A DNA stretch of 64,000 nucleotides from Hyphomicrobiales bacterium. Its GTDB lineage: Bacteria; Pseudomonadota; Alphaproteobacteria; Rhizobiales; Beijerinckiaceae. Shown here piece after piece: positions 43,090-52,751 of the stretch. The stretch spans positions 1-64,000 of the forward strand of contig JAIXSR010000049.1 of NCBI GenBank assembly GCA_027484605.1, given 5' to 3'. The position numbers and the translations under genes are program-made. The first letter of the stretch is position 1, and each line of letters begins with the position of its first letter. Below the pieces are notes generated by a model that saw only the letters and a list, made by a program, of their open reading frames with translations, made no database searches and was not told the origin of the DNA.

Positions 43090-46000
43090 CAGTGCCTGAT
43101 GGCTACAGGCACGGCCGGAGCGCCGCCCCAGACCGTATTGGCGGGGATCTGCTCGCCCTTCATCACCAGCGTCAGCGGGTTCAGGCGGGCATAGTCGCCC
43201 ACGCGGGTATCGTAGAGCACCGTGGCGAAGGAGCCGATGGAGACGCCATCGCCGATCTCGATCCGGCCCACCTTCATCACGCGATCCTCGTAGAGATGCG
43301 TCTGGAGGCAGGAAAGATCGTTCATGGCCACATGGTTGCCCACCTTCACGCAGTCGAATTCGGTGATGTCGGTGGTGTCCATGTAGACGCCCTCGCCGAT
43401 CTTCGCGCCGAAGAGGCGGAGGAACATCGGCAGGAAAGGCGTGCCGCGCAGATGCTCGAGCAGGACCTTGCCGCCGAGGCCCCAATAGAGCACGGCGACG
43501 GCCTCGGTCTTCATGGCCCACCATGACCACATCGGCTTGGCCACCGGCTTGTAGACGCCCATCAGCAGCCATTTGATGGCGCAGACACAGAGGACCATGA
43601 TGATCGGCATGACGAGGCTGGCTACCACGAACCAGCCGAGGGCCGCGGCATAGGCGACGCGCTCGTAGGCGGGGTAGATGAAGAAATACACCGCGATCGA
43701 GCCGAGCGTCAGGAACAGCATGGTCGGGAAGGTGGTGTGCATGGCCTCGAAGCAGGCCCGCCAGAGTTTCATGCGCATCGGCGGCTCGTAGGTCCAGTTG
43801 GCGGCGATATCGCCGAATTTCTGGCGGACCGGGAACTTGATCGGCGGTGAGCCGAACCAGGTCTCCTCGCTCTCGGCCACGCCGGATTCCGGCGCGCGGG
43901 ACTTCACGCCGATCAGCGCGCCCTGCTTCAGATGCGAACCATGGGCAATCACGGCGTTGTTGCCGACAAAGACACGGTCCTCGATCACCGTCTTGCGGAA
44001 GGTGACCCAGCCGCGATGGTTGTCCTCGTCGCCGAGCACGCATTCATCGGCCATGAAGGAGCCCTCGCCGATCGAGATCAGGTCGTAGCGGGCGCCGATA
44101 TTGGTGGAGATCTCCGCGCCCTTGCCGATGCGGGCGCCCATCAGGCGGTACCAGTTGCGCATGTAGACCGTCGCGTAGAGCGAGGACAGCGTATCGAGCG
44201 AGACCTCGGTGGCGAGGTTCACCATCCATTGGCGCAGATAGAAGAAGGAGTGGATGGAATGCGTGCCTTCCTGGATACGGCGGGGCAGCAGGATCCAGCG
44301 GATGGCGATGACGAAAGCCAGGGTGAAGACCACGAGGGCAGCGCCCATGAGCCAGGCGACCAAGGGCAGCACATGGTACCATTCAACGCCCGGGATCAGA
44401 TTCACCAGCGCCGTTTCCGCCGTATCGAGGACGAAAAACGCCGGGAAAAGCGGGATCAGCCCGATGGCCGAGAAGGCCAGGATCAGCATGCCATAGACCC
44501 AGTATTGCAGATGGGCCCAGAGGCGGCTCGGCAGGGATTTCGGCGGCAGGGCCGCCACATCGACCATGCCGATCTTCCGGGCGGGCGAGCCATCCCAGAT
44601 CTCGGCCTCCGCAACCTGCGCGCCTTCGGCGAGGGCCGTCATATCTTCGATCCGGGCATCCGCGCTGATGACGCAGCCGGCCGGAACGATTGACTGGTTG
44701 CCGATATAGGCATCACGGCCGATCTCGACCCGGCCGATGAAGAGTTCGCCGGCGATGATCTCGGCATTGGCGATATTGGCCTTGTGGCCGATCGAGGCAC
44801 CGGCACCGATCGTCACGAGATCGGCCGCGCCGAAACTGGCATGGGCGATCAGCACGCCGGAGCCGATCTTCGCGCCCATCAGGCGGAGATAGAGCCGCAT
44901 GATCGGCGAATTGGCGAGATAGCTCGGATGGACCAGCGCATTGAGCCGCTGCACGAACCACCAGCGGAAGAAATAGGCGCCCCAGAGCGGATAGCGGCCC
45001 GGCCGGGTGCGGCCGAGGACCAGCCATTTCAGCGCGACCACCAGAGCCAGGGTGCCGAACTTGATGCACATATAGGCCGAGCAGAGCACGGCCACGGTCA
45101 TGCCGAAGGAGAGGTCGCGCTCGCTGATGAACATGAAGGTGATGAACACCCCCAGCCATTGCAGGGTCGAGACCGACAGGATGACCGGCATGGCCAGGGC
45201 CTGGGCGACGCCGCAGGCGAAACGCTTCAGCCGGCCGGTCGGGACGAAGGAGAGATCCGGCGGCGGCGCGGACAGCATGGCGCCGAAGCGCTCGTCCAGC
45301 ATCGCGGCGATCTTGCGCAGGGTGCGCAGCTGGTAGATGTCCTGCAGCGTGATGCCGGAAAAGGCCGGTGCCTCGCGGACAAGCGAGATGAACTGCGCGG
45401 CGATCAGCGAATGGCCCCCGAGATCGAGGAAGAAATCCGCCTCGAACGTGATGGCACGGCCCGGCAGCACCTTGCGGGCCGCCGTCAGCAGCAGGGCCTC
45501 GGTCTCGGTGCGCGGCGGCTCCTCGTCATTGGCCGCGACGATCTGCTCCGAGAGCGTCATGGCCTTGAGCGCCTTGCGATCGGTCTTGCCGGAAATCAGG
45601 CGCGGCAGGCTCTCGACCGGCTCGAACCGCTCCGGGATCATGTAGGCCGGGAGGCGGCGGCGCAGTTCCTCGCGCAGGGTTGTCGTCACGACGATGCTCT
45701 CGGCTTCCGGCACCACGAAGGCGACGAGCCGGTCCATGCCGCTGTCGCTGCGGACGACAACCGCAGCCTGGGCGACATCGTCGCAATCGACCAGCGCGTT
45801 CTCGATCTCGCCGAGTTCGACGCGGAAGCCGCGGATCTTGACCTGGTCGTCGATGCGGCCGTGGAAGACGATATTGCCGTCCGCATTGAGGCTCACGGCG
45901 TCGCCGGAACGGTAGAGGATCGGGTCCGGCCCGTCGGCGACGAAGGGATTGGCGATGAACTTCTCGGCCGTCAGTTCGGGGCGGGCGAGATAGCCCTGGG

Positions 46001-47102
46001 CCACGCCCGGGCCACCGATGAGCAATTCGCCCTCGCGGCCCGGCGGGCAGAGGACCAGCGCCTCGTCGACGATGTAGCAGGTATAGTTGGGGATCGGCTT
46101 GCCGATCGTGACCGGGCGGCCCGGCAGGACCTCGTCCACCGTGGCCACGACGGTGGCTTCCGTCGGCCCGTAGGTGTTGAGGATCCGGCGTCCGGGGCGC
46201 GACCAGCGCTCCACAAGCGCCGGCGGCAGGGCCTCGCCCCCCAGCAGGACAAGCCGGAGCCCGGGAATGTCCTTCGGGATCACGGAAAGGAGCGTCGGCA
46301 CCGTGTCGATGACCGTCACACCTTCCTGGTCGAGCAGCTGCGGCAGCTTCTCGAGATCGGCCATGGTCTCCGGCGTGGCGACAACCAGGGTCGCCCCGGC
46401 GAGATACGGAACCCAGATCTCCTCCATCGAGAGATCGAAGGCGACGGAGGCGCTCTGGAACACCACGTCATCCCGCGTGATGGCATAGACGGCATTGGCC
46501 GAGCGCAGGAAATGGCAGATATTCCGGTGGGTGATGACGATGCCCTTGGGCACGCCGGTCGAGCCGGACGTGTAGATCAGATAGGCCGGATCCTCCGGCG
46601 AAGCGGCGGTGATCGCGGCTTCCGGCAGGGGCTCGTCGGAAAGAAGCGCCGACGCCGCAAGCAGCGGCTGCGTCATTTCCCGGGCTTTCGCGAGACCCGC
46701 CTCGTCGGTCACCAGGGCAATCCCGGATGCATCGCTCAGGCAGGTGGCGATCCGGTCGACCGGGGCATCTGCGTCGAAGGGCAGGAAGGCGGCGCCGCTC
46801 TTGGCGATCGCAACCTGCGCGAGCAGCAGGTCGATGCCGCGGGGCATCCACAGACCGATGACGGTGCCGGAACGGGCGCCCGCCGCGGCCAGGCGGGCCG
46901 CCGCGCGGTCGGTCAGGGCTTCGGCCTCGGCCCAGGTGACCGTGCGGGTGCCGGAACGATAGAGGATGCGCCCGCCTTCGCGGGCGGCGCTGGCCCGGAA
47001 CAGATCGGCCAAGGTTTCGGGGCGAAGAAGGCCCGGGTCACGCATGCCCTGCAGCACAGCAAGCTGTCCAGCTTCCGCCAGCCGCGAAGCTTCCGCGATC
47101 AT
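43089..47102 (-). CDS. Pls/PosA-type nonribosomal peptide synthetase, membrane-embedded
   Basis: 1337 aa from ATG 47102 (GGGGGAAGAACG upstream; an ATG 30 bp earlier lacks a ribosome-binding site). Residues about 15-520: adenylation domain (YTSGSTGVPKGIVI, NTYGPTEATVVATV, YRSGDAV, GRIDDQVKIRGFRVELGEIE, SGKTDRKAL). About 540-610: carrier domain with phosphopantetheine Ser in DLGGHSLIA. The rest is three left-handed hexapeptide-repeat domains (GAKIGSGVLIA, GARIGKGAEIST, GAKIGEGVYMD) between pairs of membrane helices, as in epsilon-poly-lysine synthetase Pls. The substrate-pocket segment reads FDLSMEEIW; the acidic residue at the position equivalent to 239 suits a basic amino acid. No condensation or thioesterase domain. 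The product is unknown, possibly a cationic homopolymer. Confidence 0.92.
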   Translation of the reverse strand: MIAEASRLAEAGQLAVLQGMRDPGLLRPETLADLFRASAAREGGRILYRSGTRTVTWAEAEALTDRAAARLAAAGARSGTVIGLWMPRGIDLLLAQVAIAKSGAAFLPFDADAPVDRIATCLSDASGIALVTDEAGLAKAREMTQPLLAASALLSDEPLPEAAITAASPEDPAYLIYTSGSTGVPKGIVITHRNICHFLRSANAVYAITRDDVVFQSASVAFDLSMEEIWVPYLAGATLVVATPETMADLEKLPQLLDQEGVTVIDTVPTLLSVIPKDIPGLRLVLLGGEALPPALVERWSRPGRRILNTYGPTEATVVATVDEVLPGRPVTIGKPIPNYTCYIVDEALVLCPPGREGELLIGGPGVAQGYLARPELTAEKFIANPFVADGPDPILYRSGDAVSLNADGNIVFHGRIDDQVKIRGFRVELGEIENALVDCDDVAQAAVVVRSDSGMDRLVAFVVPEAESIVVTTTLREELRRRLPAYMIPERFEPVESLPRLISGKTDRKALKAMTLSEQIVAANDEEPPRTETEALLLTAARKVLPGRAITFEADFFLDLGGHSLIAAQFISLVREAPAFSGITLQDIYQLRTLRKIAAMLDERFGAMLSAPPPDLSFVPTGRLKRFACGVAQALAMPVILSVSTLQWLGVFITFMFISERDLSFGMTVAVLCSAYMCIKFGTLALVVALKWLVLGRTRPGRYPLWGAYFFRWWFVQRLNALVHPSYLANSPIMRLYLRLMGAKIGSGVLIAHASFGAADLVTIGAGASIGHKANIANAEIIAGELFIGRVEIGRDAYIGNQSIVPAGCVISADARIEDMTALAEGAQVAEAEIWDGSPARKIGMVDVAALPPKSLPSRLWAHLQYWVYGMLILAFSAIGLIPLFPAFFVLDTAETALVNLIPGVEWYHVLPLVAWLMGAALVVFTLAFVIAIRWILLPRRIQEGTHSIHSFFYLRQWMVNLATEVSLDTLSSLYATVYMRNWYRLMGARIGKGAEISTNIGARYDLISIGEGSFMADECVLGDEDNHRGWVTFRKTVIEDRVFVGNNAVIAHGSHLKQGALIGVKSRAPESGVAESEETWFGSPPIKFPVRQKFGDIAANWTYEPPMRMKLWRACFEAMHTTFPTMLFLTLGSIAVYFFIYPAYERVAYAAALGWFVVASLVMPIIMVLCVCAIKWLLMGVYKPVAKPMWSWWAMKTEAVAVLYWGLGGKVLLEHLRGTPFLPMFLRLFGAKIGEGVYMDTTDITEFDCVKVGNHVAMNDLSCLQTHLYEDRVMKVGRIEIGDGVSIGSFATVLYDTRVGDYARLNPLTLVMKGEQIPANTVWGGAPAVPVAIRH

Positions 47103-47294
47103 CGTTCTTCCCCCGCTCGCCCTTCCGGGCATTTGTCGTCAGGCGGCAGATACACAGCCGGATCGACAGCATTAGTCAATCCGGATGCATCCCCGCCGCG
47201 CGCATTCGGCCTTCTCGGCGACGAATCCGCCTCGAAATCACCGATGCATCGCAGCGTATCCGCTCCTGCAACTGAATTGGGGCTGAACGGCGAC

Positions 47295-47909
47295 TCAGGC
47301 GTGCCCGGTCCGGGGAAGCCAGGCCATCCGGCCTGCGGCGAAACGAAGCACACGGCCCTGCCAGATATCGGCATGGAGGACCTGATCTTCCGGCTGGCCG
47401 GCCAGGAGATGCATCATCACCCGGGCAATGCCGCCATGCGAAACCACGCAGCATGGCCGCTCGGCCTCCGAGAGCCAGCCGCCGACCCGTTCCGCCACGC
47501 CAGCATAGCTTTCACCGCCCGGCGGCGAAAAGCGCCAGCGATCCCTGTCGCGGTCACGATGATTGATCGGATCCCGCATGCGGATTTCCGGCCAGGTCTT
47601 GCCTTCCCAATGGCCGAAGCCGATCTCGGCGAGGCGGGGATCGAGCCCATAGGCAAGGCCCGGCCGGGCCAGCGCCTCCAGCAGGAGATCGGCCGTCTGC
47701 CGCGTCCGCTTCAGCGGGCTCGCATAGAGGGGGAGAGCGTCCAGGGCACCGGCGCCGAAATCGGCCTCGACCGCCTGACGCAGGGTTGCCGCCACGCCCC
47801 GGGCTTGGGCGCGGCCGCGGGCATTGAGATCGGTGTCGGTCCGGCCCTGCAGGCGCCCCTCGCGGTTCCAGTCGGTCTCGCCATGGCGCACGAAATAGAT
47901 CGTCGCCAT
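47295..47909 (-). CDS. Histidine phosphatase family protein (phosphoglycerate mutase-like)
   Basis: 204 aa. The RHG motif IYFVRHGETDWN near residue 8 holds the phosphorylated His; the second His is in VVSHGGIAR near 158. Such proteins are cofactor-independent-of-metal phosphatases or mutases; this short type is usually a phosphatase of unknown substrate. The last gene of fabI, paralog C, phosphatase (4 bp after paralog C). 192 bp separate it from the NRPS start. Confidence 0.92.
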   Translation of the reverse strand: MATIYFVRHGETDWNREGRLQGRTDTDLNARGRAQARGVAATLRQAVEADFGAGALDALPLYASPLKRTRQTADLLLEALARPGLAYGLDPRLAEIGFGHWEGKTWPEIRMRDPINHRDRDRDRWRFSPPGGESYAGVAERVGGWLSEAERPCCVVSHGGIARVMMHLLAGQPEDQVLHADIWQGRVLRFAAGRMAWLPRTGHA

Positions 47910-47913
47910 CGCG

Positions 47914-48441
47914 TTACTCGACGATCACCTTCGCGGAGACCTCGCGGATATCGCCTTCCGGATAGACGATCTTGAAGAGGAAGGTTTCCTCGCCCTTGAA
48001 ACGGCGCTCCGGGCGATAGAACACGCCGAGCCCATAGGGCGAAGTGCCGATGCAATTGGTGCGCGGCGCTCCCGGTACGGCCCGGAGGTTGATGGCATTG
48101 GGCCGGGTATAGAGCTTGCCGTTCTTCGGCGGCTCCGGCGTTTCGAGGCGGGGATTGGGCCCGACCTTACAATCTTTCGACAGCGTCAGATAGGTGCTGA
48201 TGAAGATCTCGCGACCGATCTTGCCCTTCCGCTCGACCTCGGTCTTGACGGTTTTCGGATCGGGCCGCGGCTGGTTGGGCGGGCCGGCCTGCGAGAGCGG
48301 CTGGAGGCCGGGCACCTGCGGCGCGACCGCCTGGGCCTTGGCCGCTGCCGGCGCAAAAACCTGGGCCGCCACCGGCGCGAAGAGCAGGCCGCAGGCGAGA
48401 ACCGGGGCGAGGCGCGAGGCAGGAGCGGCCGGGATCATCAT
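47914..48441 (-). CDS. Exported two-cysteine protein, paralog C
   Basis: 175 aa. The N-terminal signal-like segment LAPVLACGLLFAPVAAQVFA is followed by a Pro/Ala/Gln-rich linker (about residues 35-65) and a C-terminal domain with SKDCKVGP, PEPPKNGKLY, RTNC and VFYRPERRFKGEETFLFKI. These match the order and spacing of landmarks in paralogs A and B, although the overall identity is low. It lies 6 bp after fabI and 4 bp before the phosphatase gene. Function unknown. Confidence 0.75.
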   Translation of the reverse strand: MMIPAAPASRLAPVLACGLLFAPVAAQVFAPAAAKAQAVAPQVPGLQPLSQAGPPNQPRPDPKTVKTEVERKGKIGREIFISTYLTLSKDCKVGPNPRLETPEPPKNGKLYTRPNAINLRAVPGAPRTNCIGTSPYGLGVFYRPERRFKGEETFLFKIVYPEGDIREVSAKVIVE

Positions 48442-48447
48442 CGTTCC

Positions 48448-49284
48448 TTATTCCCTGTCGAGCGAGAGATCCGGAGCATCCGGGTTTTTCATGCCGACAA
48501 TGTGATAGCCGGCATCGACATGGCTGACCTCGCCGGTCACCCCGCGCGACATGTCCGACAGGAAATAGACGGCGCTCTGGCCGACTTCCTCGGTTGTCAC
48601 GGTCCGGCGCAGCGGTGCGTTGTACTCGTTCCACTTCAGGATGTAGCGGAAATCGCCGATGCCCGAGGCCGCCAGCGTCTTGATCGGGCCGGCGGAGATC
48701 GCATTGACCCGGATGGCCTTCGGCCCGAGATCGGCCGCGAGATAGCGGACGGAGGCCTCGAGCGCGGCCTTGGCCACGCCCATCACATTGTAATGCGGCA
48801 TCCATTTCTCGGCGCCGTAATAGGTCAGCGTCAGGATCGAGCCGCCATCCGTCATCAGCTTTTCCGCCCGCTGGGCCACGGCCGTCAGCGAGTAGCAGGA
48901 GATCAGCATCGTCTTGGTGAAATTGGCTTCCGAGGTCTCGACATAGCGGCCGGTCAACTCGTCCTTGTCGGAGAAGGCGATGGCATGGACGACGAAATCC
49001 AGCTTGCCCCAGGCCTTCTCGACCTCGGCGAAAACCGCATCGATGGTGGCGCTCTCGGTCACGTCGCAATGGCCGACGACAAGCGCGCCCAGTTCCGCCG
49101 CGAGCGGCTCCACCCGCTTCTTCAGCGCATCGCCCTGATAGGTGAAGGCCAGCTCTGCCCCGGCAGCATGGGCGGCCTTGGCGATGCCCCAGGCGATCGA
49201 CATCTTGTTGGCAACGCCCATGATGAGGCCGCGCTTGCCGCGCATCACACCGCTGATCGGGTTTGCTTCCTGCGTCGTGGTCAT
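48448..49284 (-). CDS. fabI: Enoyl-[acyl-carrier-protein] reductase (NADH), FabI
   Basis: 278 aa from ATG 49284 (GGACGG upstream; GAGGATCGAGGACGG). It catalyses the last reduction of each fatty-acid elongation round. FabI-type features are the nucleotide-binding GLIMGVANKMSIAWGIAKA at residues 19-37 and the catalytic Tyr/Lys in YNVMGVAKAALE. The C-terminus HVDAGYHIVGM is typical of alphaproteobacterial FabI. The open frame extends to 49377 without similarity. Confidence 0.97.
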   Translation of the reverse strand: MTTTQEANPISGVMRGKRGLIMGVANKMSIAWGIAKAAHAAGAELAFTYQGDALKKRVEPLAAELGALVVGHCDVTESATIDAVFAEVEKAWGKLDFVVHAIAFSDKDELTGRYVETSEANFTKTMLISCYSLTAVAQRAEKLMTDGGSILTLTYYGAEKWMPHYNVMGVAKAALEASVRYLAADLGPKAIRVNAISAGPIKTLAASGIGDFRYILKWNEYNAPLRRTVTTEEVGQSAVYFLSDMSRGVTGEVSHVDAGYHIVGMKNPDAPDLSLDRE

Positions 49285-49404
49285 CCGTCCTCGATCCTCG
49301 GTCTCACACAAAGTTGCCGCGCAGCGCGAAGCAGCCCGGCTTTCTGCCTTCCTTACCCGGTTCCGGCGAAGGTTCAAGCCTTGGTGGCCCCCCGGTCACC
49401 GGCT

Positions 49405-50304
49405 TCATGCCCGGCGACGGCGGAAAAACCCTTCCATTTCGGGGTCAGGCGGGCCGAGATCGATATCGAGCGAAACGAAGAGGTCTCCGGCGGCGTCCTT
49501 GCCGGGCAGGCCCTTGCCGCGCAGGCGCAGGGTCTTGCCACCGCTTGTCCAGGCCGGCACGGTCACCTCGACCTCGCCCTGAAGCGTGGGCACGCGGATG
49601 GCCCCGCCGAGCACGGCTTCCCGGATCGGAACCGCCACCGCGATACGCAGGTCCTGCCCGTCGACGGCGAAGCGCGGGTGGCGCTGGTAGCGCAGGGTGA
49701 CGCGGACATCGCCGTTCGGCCCCCCGAAAGGCGAGGAATGGCCCTGCCCGCGCAGACGCAGGGTGGCGCCATTGGCCGCGCCCTTCGGGATATTCACCTC
49801 GACGGTGCGGCCATCCGGCAGGGTGATTCGGCGCGAGCCGCCGGCGACGACATCCTCGAGGGTGATGGCGGCCTCAAGCTCGATATCCTCGCCTGAGGGA
49901 ATGGGCGAGGTCCGGCCGGAACGCGGCTCGCCACGGCCCGGCGTCTCGAATTGCCGGAAGATATCGGAGAACATGTCGCGCGGGTCGGCGCGGCCACTGC
50001 CCGCCCCGAAATCGAACCGGAAGGCGCCCGGCCCGCCGGCACCGGCAGCCGGGTCGAAGCCCATGCCGGCGCCGGCCCGCGGCCGGCCCTCGGCATCGAT
50101 CTCGCCACGGTCGAAGGCGCGCTTCTTGCCGGCATCGCCGAGAATCTCATAGGCGGAGTTGATCTCGGCAAAGCGCTCCTTGGCGCGGGGATCATTCTTG
50201 TTGTGATCGGGATGATGCGCCTTTGCGAGGCGCCGGAAGGCGCGCTTGATCTCCTCGGCGCTGGCATCCCGATTCACTCCCAGAACGGCATACGGATCGC
50301 GCAT
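49405..50304 (-). CDS. DnaJ-like co-chaperone (CbpA type, no zinc finger)
   Basis: 299 aa. J domain at residues 1-70 with the HPD tripeptide in AKAHHPDHNKND; a Gly-rich linker (GAGMGFDPAAGAGGPG); then two DnaJ C-terminal beta-barrels (ITLEDVVAGGSRRITL, FAVDGQDLRIAVAVPIREAV, GKGLPGKDAAGDLFVSLDI). The CXXCXGXG zinc finger of true DnaJ is absent. It stimulates DnaK ATPase and holds unfolded proteins. Between fabI and the surface-antigen gene, a conserved order. Confidence 0.94.
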   Translation of the reverse strand: MRDPYAVLGVNRDASAEEIKRAFRRLAKAHHPDHNKNDPRAKERFAEINSAYEILGDAGKKRAFDRGEIDAEGRPRAGAGMGFDPAAGAGGPGAFRFDFGAGSGRADPRDMFSDIFRQFETPGRGEPRSGRTSPIPSGEDIELEAAITLEDVVAGGSRRITLPDGRTVEVNIPKGAANGATLRLRGQGHSSPFGGPNGDVRVTLRYQRHPRFAVDGQDLRIAVAVPIREAVLGGAIRVPTLQGEVEVTVPAWTSGGKTLRLRGKGLPGKDAAGDLFVSLDIDLGPPDPEMEGFFRRRRA

Positions 50305-50476
50305 CGTGTCCTCAGCTCTGCCAAAGCCCTCCCGGGCCGATCATCGGGCCGGAGGGGAAAGCCCTTCTTCCTGCACATGGGCATCCCGCAGCATTTCTGC
50401 AACATTGCCGCTTCGCCCGGGACATATCCTGCCAAGCCGGAGCGCTTTGGCTGAAATCGGGGCGTGAGTCCACACC

Positions 50477-51037
50477 CTACGGACGACGGAGCGTCCCGGA
50501 AGCCTCGTCCAGCAGGGAAGTCGAGGGGGAGGGGAAAGGCTGGTTGCGATCGGCGACAGCGGCGGCGGCAGCCGGGCGGGTCGAGGCGGTGACATCGGCG
50601 CTGGCGGGCTGGATCTGACGCAAGGCCCATTCGCCCGGGCCGATCCGGCAGGCCTGTCCCTGGTGGCGGATCTCGCGGACATTCGGGCCAGCCGGCAGGA
50701 TCGTGGCGGTGAAGGGACGGCAGATCGTGTTGTCGACCAGGACGAGATTGCCGGAAGCGGCGAAGCTGCCCTTGCGCCTGCTCGCCGGATTGTCCCAGTT
50801 CACGGGCTGGCCGGAGCCCTGCGGATCGACCGCCAGCGACAGGGCGGCCTGGGCCCGGCGCCAATCCTCCTCGTCGAGCGAGGGGTCGAGCGGCGACGCG
50901 GAACGGGTGATCGAGGCGGTGGTCTCGTGGTCATCCTGCATCGAGGCGAGATGCATGGTCAGGCTGCAGCCGCCCAGCACGACAGGCAGGCCCGATGCCA
51001 GGATCAGCAGCAGGCCCTGCAGCCGCGCATTGCGCAT
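50477..51037 (-). CDS. RT0821/Lpp0805-type surface-antigen lipoprotein
   Basis: 186 aa from ATG 51037 (the frame is open to 51172, but the shorter start gives a clean signal). Lipoprotein signal ends in VVLGGC (Cys near 23). The C-terminal domain resembles the Rickettsia 17-kDa-antigen tail: WDNPASRRKGSFAASG, CRPFTATI, GQACRIGPGEWALRQI. A Pro/Ala-rich tail follows. Probably outer-membrane associated. Divergent from pdxH. Confidence 0.82.
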   Translation of the reverse strand: MRNARLQGLLLILASGLPVVLGGCSLTMHLASMQDDHETTASITRSASPLDPSLDEEDWRRAQAALSLAVDPQGSGQPVNWDNPASRRKGSFAASGNLVLVDNTICRPFTATILPAGPNVREIRHQGQACRIGPGEWALRQIQPASADVTASTRPAAAAAVADRNQPFPSPSTSLLDEASGTLRRP

Positions 51038-51190
51038 TGCACCAGCCACCCTATATCCAAGGGTGGCGGGCCGGTTGCTTCCGGCGCGCAAAAGGCTAGG
51101 GATGATGCTCCTGCCTGGAAGGAACTTAGTGCAACGCAGCACGACGCGACCCCAGAGATACTCGCGCCCCATTAAAGAACGGAAGCGTTA

Positions 51191-51793
51191 ATGACCGGTG
51201 AGTCCCCCGAAAACTCGGACCCGTTTCGGCTGTTCGAATCGTGGTTTGCCGAGGCCAGCACAAGCGAGCCGAACGATCCGAACGCCATGGCCCTGGCCAC
51301 GGCGGATGCGGACGGGCTGCCGAATGTGCGGATGGTCCTGATGAAGGGTATCGATCCGGGCGGGGTGGTCTTCTACACCAATACCCAGAGCCAGAAGGGG
51401 CAGGAAATCACGGCCAATGCCCAGGCCGCGGTGGTCTTCCACTGGAAGAGCCTCCGGCGCCAGGTGCGGTTCCGCGGCCCGCTCTTGCGCGTCAGCGAGG
51501 CCGAGGCCGATGCCTACTTCGCCTCCCGCCCGCGGGACAGCCGGATCGGCGCCTGGGCCTCGCAGCAATCGCGGCCGCTGGAAACCCGCTTCGCCCTCGA
51601 AAAGGCCGTGGCCCGGGAAGCAGCGCGATTCGGCCTTGGCGAGGTGCCGCGCCCGCCCCACTGGACAGGGTTCCGCCTGGTGCCGTCCTACATCGAATTC
51701 TGGCAGGACAAGCCGTTCCGCCTGCATGACCGGCTGGTTTTCCGCCGTCCGGACGCGGAATCGCCGTTCCGGACCGAACATCTCTATCCCTGA
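51191..51793 (+). CDS. pdxH: Pyridoxamine 5'-phosphate oxidase
   Basis: 200 aa. It oxidises pyridoxamine or pyridoxine 5'-phosphate to pyridoxal 5'-phosphate with FMN. Family features: [70 protein letters not shown] and the C-terminal signature [13 protein letters not shown] plus the final LYP. GGAAGCGTTA upstream. Single gene, divergent from the surface-antigen gene. Confidence 0.96.
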   Translation: MTGESPENSDPFRLFESWFAEASTSEPNDPNAMALATADADGLPNVRMVLMKGIDPGGVVFYTNTQSQKGQEITANAQAAVVFHWKSLRRQVRFRGPLLRVSEAEADAYFASRPRDSRIGAWASQQSRPLETRFALEKAVAREAARFGLGEVPRPPHWTGFRLVPSYIEFWQDKPFRLHDRLVFRRPDAESPFRTEHLYP

Positions 51794-51800
51794 CCCGCCA

Positions 51801-51814
51801 GCCCCTGCCGGGGC
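51801..51814 (+). terminator. Hairpin after pdxH
   Basis: GCCCC (51801-51805) / GGGGC (51810-51814) with outer CCGCC/GGCGG pairing, 8 bp after the pdxH stop. No T-run directly after it, so termination efficiency is doubtful. Confidence 0.35.
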
Positions 51815-51983
51815 GGGCGGAACGACCCTCGTTCTTCAACATCTTTTCGTCTATCACCCTGTTTCTGACCGATCGGAAAATGCACTAGGAATGATCCCGG
51901 AACGGGGGCCCGCGGGTGCCCCGCCCTGCTTCTTCCCGCATTGGCCCCGACGGTGTCAGTTCCACGTTCCTGGAGTCGCGATC

Positions 51984-52742
51984 ATGGAAAGCCAGCGCAG
52001 CAATTCTTCCGGCGAACGCCGCATCCTCGTGCTGACCGGCGCCTCGCGCGGGATCGGCCATGCCACCGTGAAGCGGTTCGGCTCGGCGGGCTGGCGCGTC
52101 ATTGCCTGTTCCCGGCAGCCCTTCCCCGAGAATTGCCCCTGGGAAGGCGGTCAGGATGATCATGTCCAGGTCGATCTCGCGGATCCGGCGGATACGCTCC
52201 GGGCCATCGAGGAGATCAAGAGCCGCCTGCCGGACGGGAAGCTTCATGCCCTCGTCAACAATGCCGGCATTTCGCCCAAGGGCCCGGGCGGGGCACGGCT
52301 CTCCTCGATCGATACGGCGCTGAGCGACTGGCAGAAGGTGTTCCAGGTGAATTTCTTCGCGCCGATCATGCTGGCGCGCGGCCTGAAGGAGCAATTGCAT
52401 GCGACCAAGGGGGCCGTGGTCAATGTCTCCTCGATCGCCGGCAGCCGCGTCCATCCCTTTGCGGGGGCGGCCTATGCCACCTCGAAGGCCGCGCTCGCCT
52501 CGCTGACGCGCGAGATGGCGTCGGATTTCGGCCCGATGGATGTCCGGGTCAATGCGATCTCGCCCGGAGAGATCGATACATCGATCCTCTCGCCCGGCAC
52601 CGACAAGATCGTCGAGACGCTGCCCATGCGCCGTCTCGGCACGCCGGAGGAAGTGGCCAAGGCCATCTATTTCCTGTGCACGGAAGCCTCGTCCTATGTG
52701 ACGGGCGCCGAGTTGCACATCAATGGCGGCCAGCATGTGTGA
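51984..52742 (+). CDS. SDR family NAD(P)-dependent oxidoreductase
   Basis: 252 aa from ATG 51984 (TGGAGTCGCG upstream). Classical short-chain dehydrogenase: TGASRGIGHATVKRFGSAGW (cofactor), NNAG (NNAGIS at about 88), catalytic Ser in VNVSSIAGS, YATSKAALA (Tyr and Lys), NAISPGEIDT, and the C-terminal YVTGAELHINGG. The substrate cannot be read. Followed after 9 bp by a NUDIX gene. Confidence 0.94.
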   Translation: MESQRSNSSGERRILVLTGASRGIGHATVKRFGSAGWRVIACSRQPFPENCPWEGGQDDHVQVDLADPADTLRAIEEIKSRLPDGKLHALVNNAGISPKGPGGARLSSIDTALSDWQKVFQVNFFAPIMLARGLKEQLHATKGAVVNVSSIAGSRVHPFAGAAYATSKAALASLTREMASDFGPMDVRVNAISPGEIDTSILSPGTDKIVETLPMRRLGTPEEVAKAIYFLCTEASSYVTGAELHINGGQHV

Positions 52743-52751
52743 CGGCGCCGG

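Noticed and set aside
44784-47975. A 1063-codon open frame on the plus strand across the NRPS region
   Set aside because: It is the antisense of the NRPS and phosphatase genes, rich in His, Arg, Gly and Asp as expected of antisense frames in GC-rich DNA, and has no recognisable domain.
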